From: an uncultured Victivallis sp. | Lineage (GTDB): Bacteria > Verrucomicrobiota > Lentisphaeria > Victivallales > Victivallaceae | Length of the DNA: 64,000 bases | Reading direction: 5' to 3' | Assembly: GCA_944389815.1 (NCBI GenBank) | Contig: CALXNS010000125.1 | Coordinates: forward strand, 1 to 64,000 | In this document: positions 28,622 through 37,787 of the stretch, one piece after another | How positions within the stretch are numbered: the first letter of the stretch is position 1 | Layout: each line of letters begins with the position of its first letter | The notes under the pieces: model-generated | What the model was told of the DNA's origin: nothing | Database searches by the model: none | The model's input: only the letters and a program-made list of their open reading frames with translations | Made by a program: the position numbers and the translations under genes

Positions 28622-29869
28622 ATGGCGAATAACGAATTGTTGACCATTCTCGAATATATCGAGCAGGAACGCGGCATCAGCCGCGAAAGTCTGATCCGCG
28701 CATTGGAAAGCGCCATTCTGACCGCATCACGCAAAAGCATTCATCCGGCCAGCGAATTGAAGGTGCGGATCGATCCTGTCACCGGAAACATCCAGGCGTG
28801 GGCCATGCTGGAGGTCGTCGAGGAAAATCCGAACTGCGACCAGTTGATCATCGCCCGCGCCCGTGAGCGCTTCCCCGACGCGAAGCCCGGCGACGTTCTC
28901 GAATGGGAGGTCACGCCACGCAATTTCGGACGAATTGCGGCGCAGACCGCGAAGCAGGCGATCATTCAACAGCTCCGCCGGGCGGAAAAAGAGAACGTCC
29001 AGGAGGAGTTCGCCGATCGAGTCGGGCACATTCTCAACGGCACCGTGCGCCGGTTCGAGGCGGGTAACATTATCATCGATTTCCAGAAAGCCGAGGGAAT
29101 CATGCCCGCAAAGGAGAAGGTGCACGGCGAACAGTACATGCCCGGCGACCGGATCAACGCACTGCTTCAGCGCGTCGACATCAACACCGCCGGTCCGAGT
29201 CTTATTGTTTCGCGGGCGTGTCCGGATTTCGTCCGGAGTCTCTTCGAGCGCGAAGTAAGTGAAATTCACGACGGCGTGGTCAAGATCATGGGCGTTGCAC
29301 GCGAAGCGGGCACCCGCTCCAAAGTGGCGGTCATGAGCACCGATCCGCGCGTCGATCCGGTCGGCGCGTGCGTCGGAATGCGCGGCATCCGGGTGCGCAA
29401 CATCACCAACGAACTCGGCGGCGAACGGATCGATATCATTCCGTATGATCCGGACATCCGCAAATACGCGATGAATGCACTGCTGCCGGCAAAGGTGCAG
29501 TCGGTTGAAGTCAACGAGGCCAAACACGAGCTGACAATCCATGTAACCGAAGAGCAGTCGAAGCTGGCGATCGGCAAAAAGGCGCAGAACGTCCGGCTCT
29601 GTTCCAAATTGATCGGCTGGAACATCAATATCCGCAACGAAGGTTCCGCCGCCCGGGATTCGAAACCGTCGATCGAAGAACAAATCGGCGTTGCGGCGGA
29701 AAAACTTTCCGACCGGTTCGGATTTTCCGATGAAACTGCCAGGTTGCTGGTGATGAACGGATTCGTAACCGAGGAAGGCATCCGCGCCGCCGGACGGGAC
29801 GCGTTGCTTGAAATCGACGGCGTCGATGCCGGAGAAATCAACCGGGCGTTCGAAAAACTCGAAGATTGA
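28622..29869 (+). CDS. nusA: transcription termination/antitermination protein NusA
   Basis: 415 residues. Domain order: N-terminal RNA polymerase-binding domain (ELLTILEYIEQERGISRESL), S1 domain (ILNGTVRRFEAGNIIIDF), and two KH domains (DPVGACVGMRGIRVRNI; KLAIGKKAQNVRLCSKLIGW). A C-terminal helix-hairpin-helix-like segment (LLVMNGFVTEEGIRAAG) ends the protein. ATG 28622 follows GGAGG by five bases. It normally lies behind rimP; here it is the first gene after a structured leader. Followed 23 bases on by infB. Confidence 0.96.
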   Translation: MANNELLTILEYIEQERGISRESLIRALESAILTASRKSIHPASELKVRIDPVTGNIQAWAMLEVVEENPNCDQLIIARARERFPDAKPGDVLEWEVTPRNFGRIAAQTAKQAIIQQLRRAEKENVQEEFADRVGHILNGTVRRFEAGNIIIDFQKAEGIMPAKEKVHGEQYMPGDRINALLQRVDINTAGPSLIVSRACPDFVRSLFEREVSEIHDGVVKIMGVAREAGTRSKVAVMSTDPRVDPVGACVGMRGIRVRNITNELGGERIDIIPYDPDIRKYAMNALLPAKVQSVEVNEAKHELTIHVTEEQSKLAIGKKAQNVRLCSKLIGWNINIRNEGSAARDSKPSIEEQIGVAAEKLSDRFGFSDETARLLVMNGFVTEEGIRAAGRDALLEIDGVDAGEINRAFEKLED

Positions 29870-29892
29870 GCGCCGGATGAGGAGGATGCAAC

Positions 29893-32001
29893 GTGAAAAA
29901 TCAGAAAAATGAATTGAAAGTCAAAGATATCGCCGCCCGTTACGGCGTCTCCGTCAAAGCGATTGTCGAAGAACTCGAAAGTCAGGGCATCGAAGCGCCC
30001 GACGCCGGAAACAGCGTCATTCCGGAGGATATGACCGAGCTGGTTGAACTCTATTTCGCCGACCTCTACGACGAAAGTGAAAACGAGCCGCGCGACACGA
30101 AGAAAAATTCCAGGAAAGGCTCGCAGAAAAAAGGCGAGGAGAATTTCAACCGCGGCAGCCGGCCCGGTAAAAACACCGGACGCAAATCATCCACCGCAAA
30201 TGCCGCCGACGCGCAGTCGGCGGCGAAACCGGCTGCGGGCGGCGAAATCACGCTGTCTGCGCCGATCATCGTCAAGAATCTCGCCGAAGCGGTCGGCAAA
30301 AAGCCCAATGAACTGATCTCCGATCTCATCAAACTCGGCGAACTTGCCGGAATCAACCAGCCGATCAGCGAAGCCAATGCGAAGAAATTATGCGCGAATT
30401 ACGGTTTCACGCTCGTCATCGGCGCGGCGCCGGCCAAAAAGACCGAACCGGTTCCGTCCAAACCGAAACCGGAGGATAATCCGGCATTTCTGAAGGAACG
30501 TCCTCCGGTCGTCACCTTCATGGGGCACGTCGACCACGGCAAGACCTCGCTGCAGGACGCGGTCCGTCACACGCACGTCACCGACGGCGAAGCGGGAGCG
30601 ATCACCCAGCACATCGGCGCGTCGACCGTCACCTACAAAGGCAAATCGATCACCTTCATCGACACGCCGGGGCACGCGGCCTTCACCAGCATGCGCGCCC
30701 GGGGCGCCAATGTGACCGATATCGTCGTGCTGGTGGTCTCCGCGAGCGAGGGATTCAAACCGCAGACGGTCGAGGCCATGCAACATGCGCTTGCGGCCAA
30801 GGTGCCGCTGATCGTCGCGATCAACAAAATCGACCTGCCGGATGCGGATCCGGACAAGGTGCTGTTGCACATGCAGCAGAACGGGCTCACCAGCGAAGAC
30901 TGGGGCGGCGAAGTCGGCACGGTGCGGGTCTCCGCCAAGACCGGACAGGGGCTGTCGGATCTGCTCGAACGAATTCTGCTTGAAGCGGAAATTCTTGAAT
31001 TGAAGGCCAATCCGAAACGTCCCGCCGAAGGGGTCGTGCTGGAGGCGCAGCTGGAGAACGGCCTCGGTCCGACGGCGAGCATTCTCGTGCAGGACGGCAC
31101 GCTGCACGTCGGCGACATCGTGCTTTGCGGAGAACATTACGGACGCATCCGTTCGCTGATCAACGACAAGGGTGAACGGGTCAAATCCGCGGGACCGAGC
31201 ACGCCGGTCAAAGTAGTCGGACTGTCAGGGATTCCGGAAGCGGGCGACCGGCTGGAGATCTGCGAATCCGAGAAGAGCGCGCGGACCGAATCCGAACGCC
31301 GGATCGCGGAAAAACGCAGCCACATGCTCGCGACCAGCGCGATCACCAGCGCCGAGGATCTCTTCAGCAAACTGAACAGCGAAAACCGCAACACGCTCAA
31401 CATCATCATCAAGTCGGACGTCAAAGGTTCCGGCGAAGCGATTGCTCAATCGCTTGAGAAACTGCCGTCGGACAAGATCAAAGCTGAAGTCATCGCCAAC
31501 GGCGTCGGTCCGATCACCGAGAACGACATCACCCTGGCGGCGGCGACCAATTCGATCGTCGTCGGCTTCCACGTGCGGGTCAATCCGGGAGTCAACGAAG
31601 CGGCCAAAAAGCAGAATGTGGAAATCCGGCTGTACAGCATCATCTACGAACTGCTCGAAGACATCACCGACGCGCTCGCCGGAAAACTCGAACCGGAAAA
31701 ACGCGAACGTCCGATCGGCGAAGCGAAGATTCTGCAGATTTTCGAATTGAGCAAGGGTCCGAAAATCTGCGGCTGCATGGTCGAATCCGGTCTCGTGCGG
31801 GTCGGGGCGAAAGCACGCGTCCGTCGGGACAAGGAACTCATTTACAATGGGGAAGTGGCCAGTCTCCGTCGGTTCCACGACGATGTCAAGGAGGTTAAGG
31901 CGGGGCTTGAATGCGGCATCCGGCTGGACAACTTCGCCGACTTCGTCCCGGGCGACGAAATTGAAATCTACGAGATCGAACTCAAAAAGGCGACGCTGTA
32001 A
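29893..32001 (+). CDS. infB: translation initiation factor IF-2
   Basis: 702 residues, GTPase that brings initiator tRNA to the 30S subunit. N-terminal IF2-N domain (VKDIAARYGVSVKAIVEEL), a charged low-complexity linker (about 60-110), a second IF2-N-like unit (IIVKNLAEAVGKKPNELISDL), then the G domain: GHVDHGKT (G1), DTPGH (G3), NKID (G4), SAKTG (G5). Domains II, III and C2 follow. It starts with GTG after GGAGGA. Shorter than the E. coli protein, mainly in the linker. Confidence 0.97.
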   Translation: MKNQKNELKVKDIAARYGVSVKAIVEELESQGIEAPDAGNSVIPEDMTELVELYFADLYDESENEPRDTKKNSRKGSQKKGEENFNRGSRPGKNTGRKSSTANAADAQSAAKPAAGGEITLSAPIIVKNLAEAVGKKPNELISDLIKLGELAGINQPISEANAKKLCANYGFTLVIGAAPAKKTEPVPSKPKPEDNPAFLKERPPVVTFMGHVDHGKTSLQDAVRHTHVTDGEAGAITQHIGASTVTYKGKSITFIDTPGHAAFTSMRARGANVTDIVVLVVSASEGFKPQTVEAMQHALAAKVPLIVAINKIDLPDADPDKVLLHMQQNGLTSEDWGGEVGTVRVSAKTGQGLSDLLERILLEAEILELKANPKRPAEGVVLEAQLENGLGPTASILVQDGTLHVGDIVLCGEHYGRIRSLINDKGERVKSAGPSTPVKVVGLSGIPEAGDRLEICESEKSARTESERRIAEKRSHMLATSAITSAEDLFSKLNSENRNTLNIIIKSDVKGSGEAIAQSLEKLPSDKIKAEVIANGVGPITENDITLAAATNSIVVGFHVRVNPGVNEAAKKQNVEIRLYSIIYELLEDITDALAGKLEPEKRERPIGEAKILQIFELSKGPKICGCMVESGLVRVGAKARVRRDKELIYNGEVASLRRFHDDVKEVKAGLECGIRLDNFADFVPGDEIEIYEIELKKATL

Positions 32002-32023
32002 CTGCGTTGAGACGGGAGGACCC

Positions 32024-32395
32024 ATGGGAGAAAAAGTCGACCGGATGACCCGGGTCAATGAGCTGCTCAAACGGGAGATCGCCAATTTGATCGAACGCGG
32101 TCTGGTGGAGAGTTCCGGCACACTGGTGTCGGTGACCGAGGTGAAAACCGGGGTGGATCTGCGCAATGCGACCGTGCAGGTGAGTATTTTCGGCGGCACG
32201 CCCGGAATCCGTCACAAGGTGATGCGTCAGCTGGCCGAACGTCGGGTAACGTTCCAGCGGGAACTGGCCCGGACGCTCGGATTCAAGCACACTCCGGTGC
32301 TGGAATTCCGGCTCGATGAACGCACCGAGCGCGGCGACCGGGTGCTCGAGCTGCTCAATTCTCTGGAGGAGACGACGCATGCCGACGATGAGTGA
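32024..32395 (+). CDS. rbfA: ribosome-binding factor A
   Basis: 123 residues, KH-like fold protein that helps mature the 30S subunit and 16S rRNA 5' end. VDRMTRVNELLKREIANLI at the N-terminus and VSIFGG, VTFQRELARTLGFKHTPVLE and FRLDE toward the end match the family. GGGAGGA four bases before ATG 32024 decides the start; an upstream frame inside infB is spurious. Its 3' end overlaps the DHH phosphoesterase start by 17 bases. Confidence 0.94.
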   Translation: MGEKVDRMTRVNELLKREIANLIERGLVESSGTLVSVTEVKTGVDLRNATVQVSIFGGTPGIRHKVMRQLAERRVTFQRELARTLGFKHTPVLEFRLDERTERGDRVLELLNSLEETTHADDE

Positions 32396-33407
32396 TCCGG
32401 AAACGACGGCCGCGACCGCGGCGGAAATCGCCGCGGAATGGATGCGGGCCGGTTCGATTCTGATCCTGACCCACGAGCGGCCGGATGGCGATGCCGTCGG
32501 GTCGGCGCTCGGCACGGCGGAATTTCTGCGCGGTTGCGGGAAACGCGCCGATGCGCTGTTCCCGGAAATGCTGCCGAAACGGTATACCGGATTCGCCCGG
32601 GCGGCGCGGTTCGAACCGCTTTCACCGCAGATGTGCGCAACGTACGATCTCATTCTCGTACTCGACTGCGCCAATCCCGCCCGGATCGCGACCGGCGGAA
32701 TGACGCTCCATGATCTGGAACCTGCCTCGTGCCGGGTGCTCAACGTCGATCATCACCGCGGCAACACGGTGCCGGGAGCCGTCAATTTCGTGGATTCGAC
32801 GGCGGCGGCGGCAAGTTTGCTGACATTTGAAATCGCCCGGTTGACCGGGGAAAAAATTCCGCAGGAAGCGGCGACGCTCTGGTATCTGGGGATCACGACC
32901 GACACCGGTTCGTTCCGCTTCGCCAACACTACGCCGCGCGTGCTCTTCGCGGCGGCGGAACTTCTGAAGCTGGGAGCGGAGCAGGAGAAGGTCGTCAACG
33001 CGGTTTATTTTTCGAAACCGCGGAACCAGCAGCTTTTCGAAGCGGAGCTTGTGGAAAAATTCCTCAAGGTCACCGATGACGGAAAAATCGCCTACGCCGT
33101 TCTGCCGGAAGAGTTTCCCGTCCGGCACGGCTTTGACATGCGCGACAGCGAGGGCGTCATCGACCTCCTCCGGGAGATCGACGGCACGATCATCGCAGTG
33201 CTCGCGTATCAACGCGGCGGGGAGTTCAAATTTTCATTCCGCTCCAAGGAGCGTTCCTTCCCGGTCGGCCCCCTGGCCCGGCGTCTCGGCGGCGGCGGGC
33301 ACGAAATGGCGGCGGGCGCGACCATGCTGCTGCCGGATGCGGCCGCGGCGGAGGAATTCATTCTGAACAACGTTCCTGGAGTGCTTCAAATCGAATCGGA
33401 AAAATAA
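32379..33407 (+). CDS. DHH-family phosphoesterase, NrnA-type oligoribonuclease/pAp phosphatase
   Basis: 342 residues. DHH domain: THERPDGDAVGSALG (metal site), LVLDCANPAR, VDHHRGNT (the DHH motif reads VDHH), and ITTDTGSFRF. The DHHA1 domain ends with RSKERSFPVGPLARRLGGGGHEMAAGA. NrnA enzymes degrade nano-RNA and dephosphorylate 3',5'-pAp. Placement between rbfA and truB is the usual context. ATG 32379 follows GGAGGA by 8 bases. Confidence 0.94.
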   Translation: MPTMSDPETTAATAAEIAAEWMRAGSILILTHERPDGDAVGSALGTAEFLRGCGKRADALFPEMLPKRYTGFARAARFEPLSPQMCATYDLILVLDCANPARIATGGMTLHDLEPASCRVLNVDHHRGNTVPGAVNFVDSTAAAASLLTFEIARLTGEKIPQEAATLWYLGITTDTGSFRFANTTPRVLFAAAELLKLGAEQEKVVNAVYFSKPRNQQLFEAELVEKFLKVTDDGKIAYAVLPEEFPVRHGFDMRDSEGVIDLLREIDGTIIAVLAYQRGGEFKFSFRSKERSFPVGPLARRLGGGGHEMAAGATMLLPDAAAAEEFILNNVPGVLQIESEK

Positions 33408-33429
33408 AATTGCGCATTAAGAAGAATTT

Positions 33430-34191
33430 ATGAGATACGATCCCAAAAAACACCGACTTCCGCCCTTTCCAGGTTCCGGCGTGCTGCTGGTGGACAAACC
33501 CGCCGGCTGGACCAGTTTCGACGTGGTCAACTTCGTGCGGGCCCGTTTCAACGTACCCAAAGCCGGACACTGCGGCACGCTCGACCCGGCGGCAACCGGA
33601 TTGCTGGTGCTGGTGCTCGGCAAATTCACCCGCCTCAGTCAGAAATTCAGCGGCGAAGACAAAACCTATGAGGCGCGCATGCAGCTCGGTGTGGAGACCG
33701 ACTCCTACGACGGCGACGGCGAAGTCATTGCAACCGGCGACGTTTCCGGAATCACTGAGGGAAAATTGCGCGAAACGCTCGCCGGGTTCATGGGCCGGAC
33801 GATGCAGACGCCGCCGATGTTCTCGGCGGTCAAGGTGGACGGAAAGAAACTTTACGAACTTGCCCGCAAAGGCGTCGAAGTCGAACGCGAAAGCAAGGAG
33901 ATCGAAATCTTCAGCATCGATGTGAATAAGATCGAACTGCCGTACTGCGATTTTACCATGCACTGTTCGAAGGGGACCTACGTGCGCAGTTTCTGCCACG
34001 ATGTCGGGCAGAAACTTGGCTGCGGCGGAATGCTCGTTTCGCTGCGCCGGCTCCGGAGCGGAGCGTTCGATCTCGCCGACGCGGTCACGATCGAACAGCT
34101 TAAAAATTTCGAACAGGCGGATCTGGAGATCCACATCCGCCGTTATCTGGTGGAAAAACTTTCCAGAATCGCGGGGGTGAACCATGCGTGA
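33430..34191 (+). CDS. truB: tRNA pseudouridine(55) synthase
   Basis: 253 residues. Modifies U55 in the T loop of tRNAs. GVLLVDKPAGWTSFDVV at the N-terminus, catalytic Asp in HCGTLDPAATGLLVL (near residue 51), YEARMQLGVETDSYDGDG, QTPPMFSAVKVDGKKLYELARKG and SKGTYVRSFCHDVG are all present. The end of the gene overlaps the next gene by 8 bases. A short C-terminus, with no clear PUA domain, is normal for many bacteria. Confidence 0.97.
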   Translation: MRYDPKKHRLPPFPGSGVLLVDKPAGWTSFDVVNFVRARFNVPKAGHCGTLDPAATGLLVLVLGKFTRLSQKFSGEDKTYEARMQLGVETDSYDGDGEVIATGDVSGITEGKLRETLAGFMGRTMQTPPMFSAVKVDGKKLYELARKGVEVERESKEIEIFSIDVNKIELPYCDFTMHCSKGTYVRSFCHDVGQKLGCGGMLVSLRRLRSGAFDLADAVTIEQLKNFEQADLEIHIRRYLVEKLSRIAGVNHA

Positions 34192-35653
34192 CCAGTCGGA
34201 GGTTCCCTTTTTTGCAATCGAAGAGGCGCTGGAACGCACCGCCGGGAAATACGACGGCAGCATCACCCGGGAAAATCTTCTCCGGGAACTCGGAACGCCG
34301 GAAAGCCCGGCATTGCTCGACAAAATCGAACGCGCCCTCGCAGGCGACGGACGTTTCTTCTCCGACAACGCCGGCAATGGAATTCTGCGGTCGGCATTCT
34401 TCAAAAATTTTCTTTTTCCGGTGACGCCGGACGCGTGGGAGATTGAAAACGGGATTCTCTTTCCGGGGCACCGGTTCGCTCCGTATCTCAATGAAGAAAT
34501 TTTCCCGTCGGAAGTGACGCTGCTCGCGAAAAATGCGGAAATGCCGATCGAAAAACGGGAACTGACCGCTCCCCTCGGGCAAATTTTTCATTACCACATG
34601 CTGCTCGGTTCGGAGCAGGTGTTCGACTTCTTCGTCGCCGACTCGGCGGCGAACGCCCACCTGCCGCGCGCGCCGCAGCCGGAATCTCTGGTGACGCTGC
34701 AGATCTTCGATCTGGCGGAATTTTACAAACGAAACCGCTTCTCGGAAGGGGATGCGCTGCTCTGTTGCGTCGAAGACTATGAAAAAGGAATCATCCGATT
34801 CGAAATGCTCTCGGCCGACGACCGCAGCAACCGCGACGTCAAAGCGTTCGTGGCGGGATACGAAAAGGCTCTGGAAAAGGTGTTCGACCGGTTCGAAAAT
34901 TATCTCGAGATCCCGGAACAGTTGAGCTGGGCGTTCTATTACGGAGCGGAAACCCTTCCCGCCGGAATCCACGCCGCGTCGCTGGATGAATTCGTCCGAT
35001 TGGCGGAGAATGTCGAGATCGATTTCGAAGGCGAACACACCGTGCTCGCGCGCCGGCACAGTTCCGCCGGGGAAGACGATGCGCCGGAACTCCCGGAGGG
35101 GGTTTCCCTGTCGAAGGGGGAGACGCGGGAACTTCCGGCACTCCTCAAGGAGATCGGGTCGCCGCTCACGCCGGTGGAGATCGACAGTTACATTCTCGAC
35201 GCCGCCTACGCGCGGGAGCTGGAGTTCGAAGATTTCTTCGCGCGGGCATTCGGCCGGGAGAAGTTGCGTTTCACCGACGAAGCGCAGCAGGCGGTGTTTT
35301 ACAATTATGTGGAGGATCGGTTCGAGGATCTGACGGGCAACTACGACCGTTACGGCGACGAAGCGAAGGCGCCGCTGCGCACGTCGATTCTCGAATGCGT
35401 CGACGAGCGGCTGGAATTCTTCGATTACCTCGCCTCGGTGGAAAAAAATCCCGACCAGTTGCCGCAGAAATCGCTGCACCGCCTTGCGGAGATCGCGCTC
35501 AGGTTTGGTGAAGTATTGAAGATGTTGAACGATCCGGCCTGCACTCCGGCGGAAAGCGAACTTGAAGAACTCGCCGATGCCATCGCCGCCCACGCCGAGG
35601 AACAGGCCGAAGTGATCGCCGAATTGAGCGACAGTTTCGCCCGGAATGAATAG
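34184..35653 (+). CDS. uncharacterised acidic protein coupled to truB
   Basis: 489 residues; not recognised. Soluble, strongly acidic, no signal peptide and no membrane helix. The first 60 residues (ALERTAGKYDGSITRENLLREL) resemble a small helical or winged-helix segment. The middle has mixed alpha/beta sequence and the last 80 residues are helical with many Glu (SELEELADAIAAHAEEQAE). The ATG overlaps the truB stop by 8 bases, so translation is coupled. Codon use looks like the neighbours. Being inside an information-processing operon suggests a ribosome- or RNA-related role, but that is only inference. Confidence 0.75.
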   Translation: MRDQSEVPFFAIEEALERTAGKYDGSITRENLLRELGTPESPALLDKIERALAGDGRFFSDNAGNGILRSAFFKNFLFPVTPDAWEIENGILFPGHRFAPYLNEEIFPSEVTLLAKNAEMPIEKRELTAPLGQIFHYHMLLGSEQVFDFFVADSAANAHLPRAPQPESLVTLQIFDLAEFYKRNRFSEGDALLCCVEDYEKGIIRFEMLSADDRSNRDVKAFVAGYEKALEKVFDRFENYLEIPEQLSWAFYYGAETLPAGIHAASLDEFVRLAENVEIDFEGEHTVLARRHSSAGEDDAPELPEGVSLSKGETRELPALLKEIGSPLTPVEIDSYILDAAYARELEFEDFFARAFGREKLRFTDEAQQAVFYNYVEDRFEDLTGNYDRYGDEAKAPLRTSILECVDERLEFFDYLASVEKNPDQLPQKSLHRLAEIALRFGEVLKMLNDPACTPAESELEELADAIAAHAEEQAEVIAELSDSFARNE

Positions 35654-35708
35654 GTGTTTTTTTTGCGAATGATTGCATTTGCTTTTTGACAGGAAGGAGA
35701 TTGACAAT

Positions 35709-37289
35709 ATGACTCAGCGTCTGCTTGCAAGCGGCAACGAGGCGATCGCCATGGCCGCGAAAGATGCCGGAGTGCGGCTCGGCGCCGGTTATCCCGGCAC
35801 GCCGTCCTCGGAAATTCTCGAAACGTTCAGCGCACTTGGCGGCCATGCCGAATGGGCTCCGAATGAAAAAACCGCTCTGGAAGTGGCCATCGGCGCGGCA
35901 TTCGCCAACGGCCGTGCCATCGCGACGATGAAGCACGTCGGGTTGAACGTAGCCGCCGATCCGTTGTTCACGATCGCGTACTCCGGCACGCCGGGCGGGC
36001 TGGTGATCGTCAGTGCCGACGATCCCGGGATGGCCTCCAGCCAGAATGAACAGGACAACCGTCGTTACGCGGTGGCGGCCGGTGTGCCGATGCTGGAACC
36101 GTCCGATTCGCAGGAAGCGTATGACTTCACGCGCCGTGCGTTCGAAATTTCCGAAGCGTACCGCCGCCCGGTGCTGTTGCGGGTGACGACGCGGGTGTGC
36201 CATTCGAAATGCGTTCTGGAGCGCCGCGAGGCGGTTGAACCCAAATCGGTGAAATTCGACAAGGATCCGAAATCCAACGTGATGATTCCCGCCTACGCCC
36301 GGATCGCCCACCGCAAACTGCGCGCGGCGCTTCACGAACTGGAAGCGTTGAATGAAAAAGGAGAATTCACCCGGAAGATTGCGGGTTCTCCCGAACTTGG
36401 CATCATCACCTCGGGAATCAGTTTCCAGCACGTGCGCGACGCGGCGCCGGAAGCGTCGATTCTCAAACTCGGCATGACCTATCCCCTGCCGATGGAAACG
36501 ATCCGCGCCTTCGCCGCGTCGGTGAAACGCTGTGTGGTGGTCGAAGAGGGCGACCCGGTTCTGGCTGACGCGATCCGCGCCGCCGGAATTGCGGTGGAGG
36601 ACAAGGCGGAGATGTACCGTTTCGGAGAATTGAACGTCAACCGCGTCCGCCGCCTGCTCGCGGGCGACCTCTCGCCGGAACCGGCGCCCGCGCCGGGCAA
36701 ACCGCCGCAGCTCTGCGTCGGCTGCCCCCACCGCCGGGCATACGAGGTGCTGCGCGACATGAAATGCATCGTCTCCGGAGACATCGGCTGTTACACGCTC
36801 GGTGTATTGCCGCCCTTTGAAGCGGTCGACACCTGCGTCTGCATGGGTGCGTCGATCACGGTCGGGCTCGGACTGCGCCACGTGCTGCCGGAAGCGGAAG
36901 CGCGCCGGGTGGTGAGCGTCATCGGCGACAGCACCTTTCTGCACACCGGAATCAACGGCATCGTCGAAATGGTGTACAACCGGCCGCCGACCGGACACGT
37001 GGTGATTATTCTCGACAACAGCATCACGGCGATGACCGGGCTTCAGGAACACCCCGGCACCGGACGGCTGCTCGATCACACGCCGGCGCCGACGCCGGTT
37101 TCTCTGGAGAAGATTCTGCACGGAATCGGCGTCGATCACGTCGATGTCTGCGATCCGACGCTCGACAAGGCGTCGTTCGAGAAGATTCTTTCCGAACGGC
37201 TCGCGTCGAACGACTGCAGTGTCATCATCTGCCGCCGTCCCTGCATTCTCGGCGCGGTCAAGGCGAAATCTTATGAAGGGAAGAAGTGA
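35709..37289 (+). CDS. iorA: indolepyruvate:ferredoxin oxidoreductase alpha subunit, lacking the C-terminal ferredoxin domain
   Basis: 526 residues. Thiamine-pyrophosphate enzyme that oxidatively decarboxylates aryl pyruvates to aryl-acetyl-CoA. N-terminal pyrimidine-binding domain (GNEAIAMAAKDAGVRLGAGYPGTPSSE, quoted in part) and a C-terminal TPP domain (CVGCPHRRAYE, SGDIGCYTLG, MGASITVGLG, GDSTFLHTGI, LDNSITAMTG). Family members are usually about 600 residues and end with two [4Fe-4S] CxxCxxC motifs. This one stops shortly after CRRPCILGAVKAK, so those clusters are absent. GGAAGGAG precedes ATG 35709. iorB follows at once, then ACT and paaK genes, the usual company. Confidence 0.92.
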   Translation: MTQRLLASGNEAIAMAAKDAGVRLGAGYPGTPSSEILETFSALGGHAEWAPNEKTALEVAIGAAFANGRAIATMKHVGLNVAADPLFTIAYSGTPGGLVIVSADDPGMASSQNEQDNRRYAVAAGVPMLEPSDSQEAYDFTRRAFEISEAYRRPVLLRVTTRVCHSKCVLERREAVEPKSVKFDKDPKSNVMIPAYARIAHRKLRAALHELEALNEKGEFTRKIAGSPELGIITSGISFQHVRDAAPEASILKLGMTYPLPMETIRAFAASVKRCVVVEEGDPVLADAIRAAGIAVEDKAEMYRFGELNVNRVRRLLAGDLSPEPAPAPGKPPQLCVGCPHRRAYEVLRDMKCIVSGDIGCYTLGVLPPFEAVDTCVCMGASITVGLGLRHVLPEAEARRVVSVIGDSTFLHTGINGIVEMVYNRPPTGHVVIILDNSITAMTGLQEHPGTGRLLDHTPAPTPVSLEKILHGIGVDHVDVCDPTLDKASFEKILSERLASNDCSVIICRRPCILGAVKAKSYEGKK

Positions 37290-37291
37290 AA

Positions 37292-37771
37292 ATGGCTGAA
37301 AAAACGATCAACATCACCGTCGCCGGAATCGGCGGTCAGGGGGTTCTGAAATTCACCGACATTCTCGCGGATCTTCTGTTTCACGCCGGATTCGACGTCA
37401 AGAAGAGCGAAGTTCACGGCATGAGCCAGCGGGGCGGATCGGTGTCGAGCGAGGTTCGTTACGGCAGTTCGGTGGCCAGTCCGATGATTCCGGAAGGCGA
37501 GAGCGATTATCTGGTCGTGCTGGAGAATTCCCAGCTGGAAATCAACCGCCACAAACTGCGCGAGGGCGGAATTCTGATTACGCCCGACGACGTGCCGCTC
37601 GACAAACTTACCAACCCCAAGGCGCTCAACACGATGCTGCTGGGCGCGCTGGCCGCCCACCTGGGATTGGATCCCGAACTCTGGATTCGGGAGTTGAAGG
37701 CGTTCCTGCCGGAGAAGCTTCACGCACTCAATGTTGAAATGTTCCAACTTGGATATCAGTACCGGAAATAA
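37292..37771 (+). CDS. iorB: indolepyruvate:ferredoxin oxidoreductase beta subunit
   Basis: 159 residues, the gamma-type domain of 2-oxoacid oxidoreductases. INITVAGIGGQGVLKF (nucleotide-like loop), KKSEVHGMSQRGGSVSSEVRYG and ALNTMLLGALAAHLG are typical. It pairs with iorA, two bases upstream. ATG 37292 is preferred over the GTG at 37286 that overlaps the iorA stop. Slightly shorter than usual. With the alpha subunit lacking its ferredoxin domain, the electron route of the complex is unclear. Confidence 0.93.
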   Translation: MAEKTINITVAGIGGQGVLKFTDILADLLFHAGFDVKKSEVHGMSQRGGSVSSEVRYGSSVASPMIPEGESDYLVVLENSQLEINRHKLREGGILITPDDVPLDKLTNPKALNTMLLGALAAHLGLDPELWIRELKAFLPEKLHALNVEMFQLGYQYRK

Positions 37772-37787
37772 CGGGGGAGGTCACATC

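Noticed and set aside
34184-35653. Assigning the truB-coupled gene as a ribosome maturation factor
   Set aside because: Only its position supports this; no motif of RimP or another known factor is visible.
35499-37139. Minus-strand open frame of 546 codons opposite iorA
   Set aside because: Antisense to a well-supported iorA gene and rich in Arg/His with no recognisable motif.
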